Positions 53,369 through 62,799 of a stretch of DNA of 64,000 bases are shown here, in pieces. Below the pieces are notes generated by a model. It saw nothing but the letters and a program-made list of their open reading frames with translations. It ran no database searches and was not told where the DNA came from. The DNA is from JAMLHH01 sp964653095 (GTDB lineage Bacteria; Bacteroidota; Bacteroidia; Chitinophagales; JADIYW01), in NCBI GenBank assembly GCA_964653095.1, contig CAZZEH010000020.1, forward strand, positions 3,001 to 67,000, read 5' to 3'. The position numbers were made by a program, and so were the translations under genes. The number at the start of each line of letters is the position of its first letter. Within the stretch, counting starts at the first letter, position 1.

Positions 53369-54370
53369 ATGGCTGCAAATAAAGAAGATAAGCTCAAAGC
53401 ACTTCAACTGACGATGGATAAGTTGGATAAATTATACGGAAAAGGCGCTGTGATGAAATTAGGCGATTCATCAGTTGTAGAATCTGACACCATTTCAACT
53501 GGCTCACTCGGATTAGATTTGGCGTTGGGTATTGGAGGGATACCAAGAGGTAGGATAATTGAAATATACGGACCTGAAGCATCCGGGAAAACTACTTTGG
53601 CGATACATGCCATCGCAGAAGCTCAGAAAAAAGGCGGTATAGCGGCAATGATTGATGCCGAACATGCTTTTGATAAGACTTATGCGGAGGCATTGGGTGT
53701 GGATGTAGATAGTCTGCTGATTTCTCAACCCGACGACGGTGAGCAGGCATTAGATATTGCAGAACATCTTATCCGATCAGGAGCGGTAGATATTGTGGTA
53801 ATTGATTCCGTGGCAGCTTTAGTTCCGAGAGGAGAGTTAGAGGGTGAAATGGGAGATTCGAAAATGGGTCTTCAGGCCAGATTGATGTCTCAGGCAATGC
53901 GCAAACTGACAGGTGCTATCAACAAAACGAATTGTACCTGCATTTTTATCAACCAGTTGCGGGATAAGATTGGGGTAGTTTTTGGCAATCCTGAAACTAC
54001 TACCGGCGGTAACGCACTTAAATTTTACGCTTCTGTCCGTCTGGATATCAGAAGAATCGGACAAATAAAGGACAAAGACAACAATATAGTTGGAAATCAG
54101 ACCAGAGTAAAAGTGGTTAAAAATAAATTGGCTCCTCCTTTCAGAAAAGTTGAGTTTGATATAATATACGGACAGGGTATTTCCAAAGTAGGTGAACTCA
54201 TAGATATGGGAACGGATTTGGGAGTATTCAAAAAGAGCGGAACTTGGTTCAGTTATAATGATCAAAAGTTGGGTCAGGGGAGAGAAACGGCCAAACAGTT
54301 CTTGATTGACAATCCTGAATTTGCCGAAGAAGTAGAAAATATTATTCGTGATAAGATTAAAGCACAATAA
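53369..54370 (+). CDS. recA: recombinase RecA
   Basis: A 333-residue strand-exchange protein and SOS coprotease. Walker A GPEASGKTTLAIHAIAEAQK near residue 67, Walker B IVVIDSVAAL near 140, loop L1/L2 region (RGELEGEMGDSKMGLQARLM, INQLRDKIGVVFGNPETTTG) and GGNALKFYASVRLDIRR are all intact. The C-terminal acidic tail is short (EEVENIIRDKIKAQ). The size is normal for the phylum. Followed at 79 bases by an unknown gene. Confidence 0.97.
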   Translation: MAANKEDKLKALQLTMDKLDKLYGKGAVMKLGDSSVVESDTISTGSLGLDLALGIGGIPRGRIIEIYGPEASGKTTLAIHAIAEAQKKGGIAAMIDAEHAFDKTYAEALGVDVDSLLISQPDDGEQALDIAEHLIRSGAVDIVVIDSVAALVPRGELEGEMGDSKMGLQARLMSQAMRKLTGAINKTNCTCIFINQLRDKIGVVFGNPETTTGGNALKFYASVRLDIRRIGQIKDKDNNIVGNQTRVKVVKNKLAPPFRKVEFDIIYGQGISKVGELIDMGTDLGVFKKSGTWFSYNDQKLGQGRETAKQFLIDNPEFAEEVENIIRDKIKAQ

Positions 54371-54449
54371 TCATTTTTCGGATAAATTCCGTTATGAATA
54401 TATGGCTTTTGGTTAGTATCATATTTAATTCAGCAAACTCAAAAACGAT

Positions 54450-55217
54450 ATGGACCAACTAACGGAAGAGCGTCATATTGTAGAAAAATTCAGAGAAATG
54501 GTAGCCAAACGCTACGTATTTGAAAGTCTGAGAGAAAGATTTGACTTACCGCCGTCTATTACTCCGGATGTAATAAAGGATGTGGAAGCCTATTTCTTGG
54601 AAACGATATATCCTGAATATGAGGAACGTCAGAAGTTGGAAGAAGCCTTTGGAGATTTAGCCGGATATATTCGACAACCCAAAAAGGTGTGGGGTTTGTT
54701 TGGGAATATGGCTTCTGCAGTGTTTAAATTCGGGAAACATTTTTTTCAGGCATTCAAAGCCGGACTGGCCTCTTTGGATTCATTTATTGGAGCCAAGAAT
54801 TTTGAAAAAAACATGGCCGTTATTGCCAATAAAAACGGAATAACGCCACCCATTTCTGATCAGGAATACGAAGAGTGTTACTACCAGCTTGAAAGGAGAG
54901 AAGTCGAGCAATTTATTGAAGATGTAAAGTCTCTGTTTGCCGCGATGGTGAATACTCCTCTTCTGACCAAAACAATTGCCATACTGGATAGTGTGATTGA
55001 GACGATGCAGCACAAACCGCATATCTATCAGCAAAAAGATGTGGAAGGAATAAAGTTGGGGAGAGGATTACTTTATAAAGGATATGAACTGTTTTCAAAG
55101 TATGATGAAGAAACGAAACAGCAAATGGTGGAAATTATCTATAAAAACGAGATGTGGTACGTAGAAAATATTTACAGAAAAAAGGAAGAAAATGGCGAAA
55201 AGAATAATCCGTACTGA
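54450..55217 (+). CDS. hypothetical protein upstream of ridA
   Basis: A 255-residue soluble, helix-rich protein with no signal peptide, no Cys-based motif and no family I recognise. It starts MDQLTEERHIVEKFREMV. A hydrophobic stretch (FGNMASAVFKFGKHFFQAF) near residue 85 is too amphipathic to be a clear membrane helix. Its last 26 bases overlap the start of ridA, so the two are probably co-translated. The role is unknown. Confidence 0.7.
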   Translation: MDQLTEERHIVEKFREMVAKRYVFESLRERFDLPPSITPDVIKDVEAYFLETIYPEYEERQKLEEAFGDLAGYIRQPKKVWGLFGNMASAVFKFGKHFFQAFKAGLASLDSFIGAKNFEKNMAVIANKNGITPPISDQEYEECYYQLERREVEQFIEDVKSLFAAMVNTPLLTKTIAILDSVIETMQHKPHIYQQKDVEGIKLGRGLLYKGYELFSKYDEETKQQMVEIIYKNEMWYVENIYRKKEENGEKNNPY

Positions 55218-55572
55218 GTACGCACCGGAGCCCATAGGGCCATACAGTCAGGGTGTTTATGTGAATAATATGCTGTTTGTTTCCGGTCAGATTGCATTAG
55301 ATGCTTTTTCAGGAACGTTGATTACTGATAATATTGAGAGGGAAACAAAGCAGGTGATGGAAAATATTGGTGCAATCTTAAAAGCTGCAGGAATGGATTA
55401 TTCCAATATCATCAAGAGTAGTATTTTTCTTAGTGATATAAATGATTTCCCGAAAGTGAATAAGATTTATGGAGAGTTTTTTGATGAAATTCCTCCGGCG
55501 AGAGAAACTGTAGAAGTATCCCGCCTTCCAAGAGATGTCCATGTAGAAATATCTGTTATTGCTTCGAGGTAA
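55192..55572 (+). CDS. ridA: RidA family enamine/imine deaminase
   Basis: A 126-residue protein that hydrolyses reactive 2-aminoacrylate-type enamines released by PLP enzymes. It has the signature PEPIGPYSQGVYVNNMLFVS at residues 12-31 and the catalytic Arg104 in PPARETVEVSRLP; the C-terminus VHVEISVIASR is typical. The length is standard for this trimeric cytosolic protein. Confidence 0.93.
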   Translation: MAKRIIRTEYAPEPIGPYSQGVYVNNMLFVSGQIALDAFSGTLITDNIERETKQVMENIGAILKAAGMDYSNIIKSSIFLSDINDFPKVNKIYGEFFDEIPPARETVEVSRLPRDVHVEISVIASR

Positions 55573-55610
55573 CTGCACAATACCTTAAAACGGTGTGTGG
55601 TATTTTGCAG
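55573..55610. terminator. hairpin between convergent genes
   Basis: CTGCACAATACC (55573-55584) pairs with GGTATTTTGCAG (55599-55610) with one mismatch and a 14-base loop, starting immediately after the ridA stop codon. No T run follows, so it may slow or end transcription from both sides less efficiently than a classical terminator. Confidence 0.45.
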
Positions 55611-55626
55611 AAATCAGATATGCTTA

Positions 55627-57264
55627 TCATTTGTCCCAATTCATTCCATGTACTATTTTCATGTATCTTTTTAAGAAAGCGCGTTCCTCATCAGAAAACA
55701 AATACAGAGCTTCCGGGTCATATTTTTCTATAGCCGACAAAAGTGAGGTGTAATCTTCCGGGTCACAGTTTAATTCTTGTGTGAGATAAGTCTTATAAGG
55801 CTGAATCGTGTTGAAGGCGAGATTTTCTACGATAAAGATTTTCTTATTCTGAAATAAATCCATCTTTTGTAAAGGGCGGTATGTCTTTAAAATCCTTTCT
55901 GTATATGTTTTAGACAGTACAAGAGTTTGCGCATGCTCAATTTGCGGATTATTTAAAATTAAACTTCTGCTTTGTTCGAGTTTAATTTTATGCGTTTTTG
56001 ATATTTCGGTGCAATGTTTAGTGATTAGAGCAAAAAACAATACAAAAAATGAAAAAGGTGCAATTACACTTTTCTCTTCACCGGATTTATATAAATTAAT
56101 TACAAAAAAATGATACATCATACAACCTGTGAGTAATGGAACGGTAACTCTATCGGTAAATTTAAACTGTACGGCAATTGTAATTATCAAAAGCAGGGAC
56201 AATGCCTGATATACAAGTAACCAAATTTTAAAACTTCTTTTTAACTGTGTCCTGATGAAAAGGGAATAAATTATCAATAACAAAAAAGCAAGAAGGTAAA
56301 ATTGATAAGTTGTGAGAAAAGCCTTTAATAAGTTGAAATATTCACTTTTTTCCTTCAGATAAAAAAAAGCTCCTTTTTGATTTTTTTGAATTAAAGATTT
56401 TAAGAATTCTGCATCATTAGTTTTGGCATCACCCCAAAGTCCTTTTATTACTGCCTGATATCGCATCGAATCAACCGAGCTCTGCATTTCCGAGATAGGG
56501 ATTACATTCTGTTTAAACATAATTTCTATTTCACATTCCGGTTCAATTTGTAAATAAAACTCGTTACTTTTTTCTAACTGAGTATGAATGTAATTACTTA
56601 TTACAAGGAAGGAAACAGCACTGAAAGACAAGAGAAAATAATACTTTATGTGTAGTTTCCATTTATAATCAACATGTACTAAAATTAGAAAAACTCCAGC
56701 AATCAGACATAGAATGACTCCCGCAGTTTCTACCCGGGTAAAGATTCCCAATGTCCAAAAAAATAGAAAAATGAGAGTATATCGGGAAAAAAAGGGGCTT
56801 TTGTTTTTTACAATATAAATGAAGTAAAGTCCGGAGGTTAGTAACAATAAAAGAGAAACCCTTGTTGAGTTTAATAAAATATAATATTCTAAAAATACTG
56901 CTGTTAAAAAGACTAGTGTAAAAGGATTAAAGAATTGAGTTTTCTTTATAAATAAATAGAATATGGCTGTAGTACTGATAAAAATGTAACAATATTCTAT
57001 TACGCTCAGGATTGGAAAATTTCCGAAGAGGTGAGCTATATGGGCATAAAGCGAAGCTAACCCACCGAGATGCATCATGTAATACAGATGAGTATATATC
57101 ATTCCGGGAGTCAGCACATTTGAGAGCAGCGCTGTAAAGAAGGTCTCGTAATCTTCATAATAAAACCCAAAAAATACTTTTGCCAGTAATGGAATAAAGA
57201 GTGAAAGCAAAATGGAAGATATCTTTGGATATTTCTTAATATACAATCCGAAGTCCGAAATCAT
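55627..57264 (-). CDS. polytopic membrane protein of the polysaccharide locus
   Basis: A 545-residue protein with at least ten hydrophobic segments over the first 400 residues (ISSILLSLFIPLLAKVFFGF, YIFISTTAIFYLFI, FTLVFLTAVFLEYYILL, LIFLFFWTLGIFTRVE, AGVILCLIAGVFLILVHV) and a soluble C-terminal domain of about 140 residues. The architecture resembles GT-C-type glycosyltransferases or polymerases but I see no diagnostic motif. Its start overlaps the stop of the SGNH gene by one base, so it belongs to that operon. Confidence 0.6.
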   Translation of the reverse strand: MISDFGLYIKKYPKISSILLSLFIPLLAKVFFGFYYEDYETFFTALLSNVLTPGMIYTHLYYMMHLGGLASLYAHIAHLFGNFPILSVIEYCYIFISTTAIFYLFIKKTQFFNPFTLVFLTAVFLEYYILLNSTRVSLLLLLTSGLYFIYIVKNKSPFFSRYTLIFLFFWTLGIFTRVETAGVILCLIAGVFLILVHVDYKWKLHIKYYFLLSFSAVSFLVISNYIHTQLEKSNEFYLQIEPECEIEIMFKQNVIPISEMQSSVDSMRYQAVIKGLWGDAKTNDAEFLKSLIQKNQKGAFFYLKEKSEYFNLLKAFLTTYQFYLLAFLLLIIYSLFIRTQLKRSFKIWLLVYQALSLLLIITIAVQFKFTDRVTVPLLTGCMMYHFFVINLYKSGEEKSVIAPFSFFVLFFALITKHCTEISKTHKIKLEQSRSLILNNPQIEHAQTLVLSKTYTERILKTYRPLQKMDLFQNKKIFIVENLAFNTIQPYKTYLTQELNCDPEDYTSLLSAIEKYDPEALYLFSDEERAFLKRYMKIVHGMNWDK

Positions 57265-58385
57265 TATTCCTCAGTTTTTAAAATATATTTTGATACCAAT
57301 AAAGCTTTTTCTCTTTCTCCCTCCACAGTGAGGTGGCAATCGTCCACCCAGTATTTTGTATTAGTAACAGATGCATATTGAAAAGGAATCAGCGGAATAT
57401 GCATCTCATCCGCAATCTGTATAATCAGTTGATTGTTTTGTTCGATACCTTGTTGGATTTTCTCCATTTCGTGCTTTTGATAAAACAGTGTGTCAAATCC
57501 AAAGGTCATACTTAGAACCTTAGAACCACTCATCAGAATATTTTCTACTAATCGTTTGTGGTTGTGATAGAACGGATTAAAATGTTGTGATTCTATAATT
57601 GCATTGTCTGTCCAGTGTGCAATTCTCAATGACTCAACTCCCTGATTGCTGAACATATCGTCTGAGTTGTATAACATAGGATTATAAATAAAATGTATCA
57701 ACAAAAAACTGAAAAACTTTGAATGCATTAAGAATTTCACAAGCTGAGGTGCCGGTTCAAAATGAAATCTCAATTTTCTGAAATTTGTGTAATCCAGTTG
57801 ATAAAATGAATCATCTTTAAAAACAAGCGCGTCATTACCGCCACTGTGCAAAATGACTAAGTCGGGTTGATAATAGCTGAATTTAAAATTGTAATAATTT
57901 AATTCTTCTGCAGATGTTGCTGCTTCGACACCTGCATTTATGACTTCGACACCTTGTGGAAATTTTCCACTTGCTTCTAAAATTGTTTTAAGCTGTGCAG
58001 GATAGGTGTCATTCGCATCTGTAACACCTGTACCATAGGTAGTAGAACCCCCAAGGCAGAGTATTCGATAGGAAGAATTTCTCTTTAACGGTATTTCTTC
58101 ACCTCTGTAACCGGAAGTATTATGCTGTGTAAAACCATTGTTTTCATAACCCGGATTAGGGATATAGGATAGATAAGGTACTGAGATGTATTTTGATATC
58201 GTTTCCTCATTGGCATTTTCAAGCAACATGCCCCTGATTTTATCGTAATGTCTGTTACTGATGAAATCTCCCCCTTTAGAAAAAACTGACAACAGGTACC
58301 AGCCTGTAATCTCAAGTAAGGCTATTAGAAAAAGAAAATAAAGTAACCTTGCATGCTTTGTCATAAACATTTCTGAGACTTTCAT
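57264..58385 (-). CDS. SGNH/GDSL hydrolase with N-terminal membrane anchor
   Basis: A 373-residue protein with one N-terminal membrane helix (LLYFLFLIALLEITGWYLL) and an exported hydrolase domain. Block I is CLGGSTTYGTG near residue 110 (catalytic Ser), block II the Gly/Asn of VINAGVEAATS, block III HSGGNDALV near 180, and block V VDDCHLTVEGE near 350 with the Asp and His. Such enzymes add or remove acyl groups on sugars. The position after the ABC exporter genes suggests it modifies the exported polysaccharide. Confidence 0.82.
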   Translation of the reverse strand: MKVSEMFMTKHARLLYFLFLIALLEITGWYLLSVFSKGGDFISNRHYDKIRGMLLENANEETISKYISVPYLSYIPNPGYENNGFTQHNTSGYRGEEIPLKRNSSYRILCLGGSTTYGTGVTDANDTYPAQLKTILEASGKFPQGVEVINAGVEAATSAEELNYYNFKFSYYQPDLVILHSGGNDALVFKDDSFYQLDYTNFRKLRFHFEPAPQLVKFLMHSKFFSFLLIHFIYNPMLYNSDDMFSNQGVESLRIAHWTDNAIIESQHFNPFYHNHKRLVENILMSGSKVLSMTFGFDTLFYQKHEMEKIQQGIEQNNQLIIQIADEMHIPLIPFQYASVTNTKYWVDDCHLTVEGEREKALLVSKYILKTEE

Positions 58386-58420
58386 TTATTCAAAAGTAGT
58401 CAAATAAAAGGCCTTTAGAA

Positions 58421-59593
58421 TCAATTCTCCGGTTCAATCTTCCACTCTAACTTTGGTCTCAATGGATATTTAGGGGATTTATTCCATAATTTGTCTTTTT
58501 CCCAGTCATCAGCATGAATAGTAAACTTCCCTAAAGAAAAGTCTCCCAATAGCTCATGATGAGTCGTTTCTATGATACAATTTGTGTAAAAATCTCCTTT
58601 ATTTAATAAAAATGGCGGAATCGTCCACGATATTCGGTATGTCCCTTTGCGGATGCCATCAGTATAATTTTTCCTGAAAACAAAAGAATCCATTAATACA
58701 GGACCTTTGGAGTTATTTAAATAAAAAACCGGCTTAAACTCTTCTAAATCTTCATGTACTGTAATACTGAAGCTCAAAACTATTTCTTCTGAAGTTTTTT
58801 TAATAACAGGTAGAATTGATTTCTCAGTGATAATCTCTATTTTTTCTTTTATTTCTTTCTTTTTTATTCTGCCGATATGCTCCATGCTATATCTCTCTAA
58901 AACCTCTCCGGTGTCTCCAAATATAATAGGCTCTCCATCTTTCAGATAGAGACATTTATTACAGAGACCGAGAATATCACCCATCTCATGACTGACAATA
59001 ATCATGACCGGTATTCTGGAAAAGTCATTGGTAAATGTCTCAAAAATCTTTTCACGAAAGCCAAAGTCTCCGGCAGAAAGCACTTCATCCATCAGCAGGA
59101 TATCTGGTTGCAGATGTTTATAAATGCTTATCAGCAGCCTGAGTTTCATTCCTGATGAAAAATATTTTACAGGCTGATTGATATAGGTGCCGACTTCACT
59201 GAATTTGACAATTTCATCTATTTGTCGTTTGATTTCTTTTTTGGTAATACCAAGCAGTCTTCCGACTATGAATATGTTGTCAATGCCATTAAGGTCTTCA
59301 TACAAAATACTGGAAGCCTCTAAAAGTGCTGTTGAGGTGCCTTTCAGTAATATTTTCCCTGACGACGGTTTAATTATACCGCCTATAATTTTCAGTAAGG
59401 TGGATTTGCCCGCTCCGTTTTTACCTATAATACCCAGCCTGTCTCCTTCATTCAGCTCAAAACTTATATTATTTAATGCCTGATAATATTGAGTGTCAAA
59501 CCGTTCTCTTTTAATAATTGAAGACTCCCGATTACCGGTATAAGATATTTGATACCTTTTCCCGATTCCTTCACATTTTATATAAAAGGGCAT
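58421..59593 (-). CDS. polysaccharide ABC transporter ATP-binding protein (Wzt-type)
   Basis: A 390-residue protein in two parts. Residues 1-240 are an ABC ATPase: Walker A GIIGKNGAGKSTLLK, signature VKYFSSGMKLRLLIS, Walker B ILLMDEVLSAGD, and VSHEMGD. Residues 265-390 resemble the Wzt C-terminal carbohydrate-binding domain (DLEEFKPVFYLNNSKGPVLM), which recognises the glycan to be exported. Start taken at ATG 59593 (MPFYIKCEGIGKRYQI), which has GGAG six bases upstream; the longer reading starts with TTG and overlaps the permease gene. Confidence 0.9.
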   Translation of the reverse strand: MPFYIKCEGIGKRYQISYTGNRESSIIKRERFDTQYYQALNNISFELNEGDRLGIIGKNGAGKSTLLKIIGGIIKPSSGKILLKGTSTALLEASSILYEDLNGIDNIFIVGRLLGITKKEIKRQIDEIVKFSEVGTYINQPVKYFSSGMKLRLLISIYKHLQPDILLMDEVLSAGDFGFREKIFETFTNDFSRIPVMIIVSHEMGDILGLCNKCLYLKDGEPIIFGDTGEVLERYSMEHIGRIKKKEIKEKIEIITEKSILPVIKKTSEEIVLSFSITVHEDLEEFKPVFYLNNSKGPVLMDSFVFRKNYTDGIRKGTYRISWTIPPFLLNKGDFYTNCIIETTHHELLGDFSLGKFTIHADDWEKDKLWNKSPKYPLRPKLEWKIEPEN

Positions 59594-59609
59594 AAACTCC
59601 TGTCTTGTT

Positions 59610-60428
59610 TTAAAAATAGTCAACTATGTGGTCTTCTTTTATTTTAATAATAATAAATGCTGCAACCAATAAAATAAAAGATAATGCCATTCCAATAAAA
59701 CTTTCCGGAGTCAGGTGATGAGTTATACCCAAAACTTTTCTGAAAACTTCAATAAAACCTGTAATCGGATTAAACGCTACAATTGTTTTTAAAGACTCCG
59801 GTAATAGCATTAATGGATAAAAGACAGGAGAAAACCAAATGAGAATTTGCAGTAATAGTGGTATTCCGTGAAGAATATCTCTTCTGTGGATTGTAAAAGA
59901 AGCTGCCAAAATTCCTAATGATGTGCTGAACAGAAAAATTCCAACAAATAAAAGGGGAAGTTTGATTAAAATATACCAACCAAACCCTTTCATCCATATT
60001 GCCGCAATTAGTGTTACAATTATCAGAAGGATTGACTCTAACCAAACTGATACCGATTTAGCTAACAAAATCGTTATTTTTGGTATTGATATTTTTTTTA
60101 CAATGTCCTGATTATGTATGATAGCACCTCCAATTTGTACAAAAGACTGACTGATAATATTCCAGCAGGTATAACCTGAAAGTACATAGAGTGCGAAACT
60201 TTCTCCTTCTAAATTAATATTCAGCACAAACCCAAAAAAAAGGATGTAAAGCAGAATGGATAAAAACGGGCCTAATAAAGTCCAAATCCAACCTAAATAA
60301 GTGTGGCTGTATTTTGTTTTAATGTCTTTTGAAACGAGAACGGGAATGAATCGGAATGAGTTTTTAATATTGAGACAATATTGAAAAATATTATCCTTCT
60401 CGGAATGTATAATTCTGTATTCACTCAT
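59610..60428 (-). CDS. polysaccharide ABC transporter permease (Wzm-type)
   Basis: A 272-residue integral membrane protein of the ABC-2 type: six hydrophobic segments, with ILLYILFFGFVLNINLEGES, WNIISQSFVQIGGAIIHNQD, PLLLQILIWFSPVFYPLMLL and FIGMALSFILLVAAFIIIKI. It has the segment FIPVLVSKDIKTKYSHTYLG typical of Wzm-like permeases near the N-terminus. It is first in the minus-strand export operon and pairs with the Wzt-like ATPase, exporting lipid-linked polysaccharide across the inner membrane. Confidence 0.9.
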   Translation of the reverse strand: MSEYRIIHSEKDNIFQYCLNIKNSFRFIPVLVSKDIKTKYSHTYLGWIWTLLGPFLSILLYILFFGFVLNINLEGESFALYVLSGYTCWNIISQSFVQIGGAIIHNQDIVKKISIPKITILLAKSVSVWLESILLIIVTLIAAIWMKGFGWYILIKLPLLFVGIFLFSTSLGILAASFTIHRRDILHGIPLLLQILIWFSPVFYPLMLLPESLKTIVAFNPITGFIEVFRKVLGITHHLTPESFIGMALSFILLVAAFIIIKIKEDHIVDYF

Positions 60429-60614
60429 AAGATTCTAACAAATATAAACTTTTGGAAACATTGATAAAAGTTTTATTTTAAAGATGCATCGTTGGTAAGA
60501 ATAAATGTATAAAATAAAGACTTGAAATTATCTAGTAAATTGAGTTGCTAAAGACCATTAAAAACGAAAAGCTATCAGTCGAGCAATCACTGATGCAAAG
60601 GATAAAAAACTTTT

Positions 60615-61655
60615 TTAAGAATTAATATTATCTGATTGCCCCCAACGATTTATGGAATTCCAACTATAGGTTATGGGAGTTTTAAAGGAGTTTAACTTTA
60701 CTATCAAACTGTATTCCGGGGTTATCTGGTTGATTTCTTTGAGGATTTTGACTTCAATCTTTTCACCTTTTTTTAAATAGGCAGGCTCTTTCAATATTTT
60801 GATATACGGTCTGGACCAATTTGTTCTCTGCAAGAGAGTATTGATATTTTCTCCGGTTCCAAAATCTATATCCATATACAGTACAAAACCGTCAAACTTT
60901 CCGGGACGGTTTACTGTGAACTCACAAAACTCCTCTTCCGGGACAAACAGTTTGTGTTGAAAATCTAAATCTTCAAAAACCTGATCATCTGCCATCCTTA
61001 ATTCTCCCGGAAAGTTATATACCCGATAAAAGCCGGTGGAAGAAGAATCATTTCTGAGAATATATTTATCAAAAAAGCCGGAGAAACCCTTTAACTCCAA
61101 AGTACTGACCGGGAAAAAATAAGTAAGTACTCTTCCGGGAATATGGATACAGTCATTGGTCAGCACCGATTGTTTTAATGGAGCGATACTATACACTGCT
61201 GCCTCAGAGCTTCCTATGGATCCCAATATCTCATGAAAAAGAATATTAAATTTTTCATCGCTTTTTAATTGGGTGGTATGAATGTACTGTAATTTTATGT
61301 TCTGGTACGGGCTGTTATTCAACACCTTTAAAGCACTCTTATAACTTCTTTCATTTTCCTCAACAGACAAGATGGATTTGGGCTGAAATCTGGCGGCCAT
61401 ACGAGTAAGAAATGCCTGATGTCCGGTCCCTATTTCCAACATTTGAGAATCTCGATTAATAAACTTTTTAAAAGCTTTCTTATAGGCTCGATTTCTGTGA
61501 TAATCATAAATCAAAAGCCAGTATATAAAGTTTTGCATAAAACGGTTGAAGAAACTTTCTTCCCCATATTGATTCACCTCTCTCGGACGACTGCGAATAA
61601 TCATTCCCAAATCCATCAGTTTATAGAAAAGGTATGCTAAAAGTTTTCCCAACAC
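60615..61655 (-). CDS. PRMT-like SAM-dependent methyltransferase
   Basis: A 346-residue soluble protein starting at GTG. After an N-terminal region of about 60 residues comes a class I methyltransferase fold with motif I LEIGTG at 73-78 and post-motif I ILSVEEN near 95-101. At 141-152 it reads HEILGSIGSSEA, which resembles the double-Glu loop of PRMT5-type arginine methyltransferases (SELLGSFGDNE type). A beta-rich C-terminal domain of about 170 residues follows, as in PRMTs. It is next to the polysaccharide exporter on the same strand, 187 bases upstream of the permease gene. An alternative is a small-molecule or glycan O-methyltransferase. Confidence 0.65.
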   Translation of the reverse strand: MLGKLLAYLFYKLMDLGMIIRSRPREVNQYGEESFFNRFMQNFIYWLLIYDYHRNRAYKKAFKKFINRDSQMLEIGTGHQAFLTRMAARFQPKSILSVEENERSYKSALKVLNNSPYQNIKLQYIHTTQLKSDEKFNILFHEILGSIGSSEAAVYSIAPLKQSVLTNDCIHIPGRVLTYFFPVSTLELKGFSGFFDKYILRNDSSSTGFYRVYNFPGELRMADDQVFEDLDFQHKLFVPEEEFCEFTVNRPGKFDGFVLYMDIDFGTGENINTLLQRTNWSRPYIKILKEPAYLKKGEKIEVKILKEINQITPEYSLIVKLNSFKTPITYSWNSINRWGQSDNINS

Positions 61656-61887
61656 GATAAATGTTCCAAAATAAATAAATCTGCCTGCTTAATGTATATG
61701 ATTCTTATGATTTATTCGATATTCTGTCAAAACTCAAATAGCAAAATGTGCAAATTTCACACTTGCTCAATAAGTCTTATTACATTCTGCTTAAGTAAGC
61801 CGTCGTGGCGAGATAAAAGACATGGACTAAACTGATTTTAAAATATATCTGTCCTGTCAAACAGCTATATCTTCGACTTATTATAAT

Positions 61888-61895
61888 TATATTTG
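61888..61895 (+). promoter_or_regulatory. candidate -7 box (TATATTTG) for the first dioxygenase gene
   Basis: An exact TAnnTTTG match 24 bases before the ATG at 61920. It overlaps the upstream TTG-initiated extension (61893), supporting the later start. No clear -33 element. Confidence 0.4.
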
Positions 61896-61919
61896 GGTAG
61901 GAGCCTTACCGATACGCAA

Positions 61920-62789
61920 ATGAGAAGAGTTTTTTTGGATAATAATTTGAATGATGAGCTGAATGAGAACGGCTATGTGGTCTATACTCATCACAATGAG
62001 AGTATAGCTCAAAGAGTGAAAGATATCTTTGGGAAATATTCACCTGCTCCTAATTTCAATAACTTTCATACGACACATTTCAGCACCAATACTGAATACA
62101 AAAGAGAAGTTTTACAGTTAGCTCATGCTGTTTATACAGAGAGCCTTGAAAAGCTTTTTTCAGATTATGAAGTTTTGTTTGCCAACCTTATGGTAAAGTA
62201 TCCCGGGGAAGACAGTATAGTGCCTACTCATGCGGATTGGGCGTATATCGACGAGACCAAACAAAGTGCTGTTTCTGTCTGGATACCGGCTATAGATACC
62301 CAAAATCGGAATGACGCTTTTGGTGTAATTCCAAAGTCACATCAGTTATATGATACACATCGGGGTCCAAATATTGTTTCTCCTTATCGACCCTATGATA
62401 AGGAAATAATGGAACAGTACGGTAACTCGTTACAGATTAATCCCATGCAGGCGGTAATCTATGATTTGAGACTTCTGCATTATTCCAAGCCCAACCTGTC
62501 CGATAATATCCGGATGGCGATTAATATTGTTTTGATTCCAAAAGGAGTGGAGGTTGTACACCATAATCAAACCGAAGACAAAATTTATATGCTGAAAGGG
62601 CTTAATAAAGATTTTTTTTTGAATTACCATGCTCATCAAATACCTGAGAATCATCAGCCTTATGCTGTTTTGGACAGGGCAAAACAGGTCACGGACAGCG
62701 AAATAAAGGAGTTGTATAAAGTCAGCCATGTTAGCGAGGAAAAGAAAAAATCTCTTTGGGAGCGCATGAAATCTCTTTTTGTAAATTAA
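61920..62789 (+). CDS. phytanoyl-CoA dioxygenase family protein (first of a pair)
   Basis: A 289-residue Fe(II)/2-oxoglutarate oxygenase. Iron ligands: H104 and D106 in PTHADWAYID, and a distal His in LLHYSKPNLSDNIR, whose final Arg would bind 2-oxoglutarate. Also WIPAIDTQNRNDAFGVIPKS, typical of PhyH proteins. Start chosen at ATG 61920 (MRRVFLDNNLNDELNENGY). The neighbour encodes a paralogue with the same layout, 10 bases downstream. It hydroxylates an unknown substrate; glycan or lipid carrier of the adjacent locus is possible. Confidence 0.85.
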   Translation: MRRVFLDNNLNDELNENGYVVYTHHNESIAQRVKDIFGKYSPAPNFNNFHTTHFSTNTEYKREVLQLAHAVYTESLEKLFSDYEVLFANLMVKYPGEDSIVPTHADWAYIDETKQSAVSVWIPAIDTQNRNDAFGVIPKSHQLYDTHRGPNIVSPYRPYDKEIMEQYGNSLQINPMQAVIYDLRLLHYSKPNLSDNIRMAINIVLIPKGVEVVHHNQTEDKIYMLKGLNKDFFLNYHAHQIPENHQPYAVLDRAKQVTDSEIKELYKVSHVSEEKKKSLWERMKSLFVN

Positions 62790-62799
62790 ACTATTTGTT

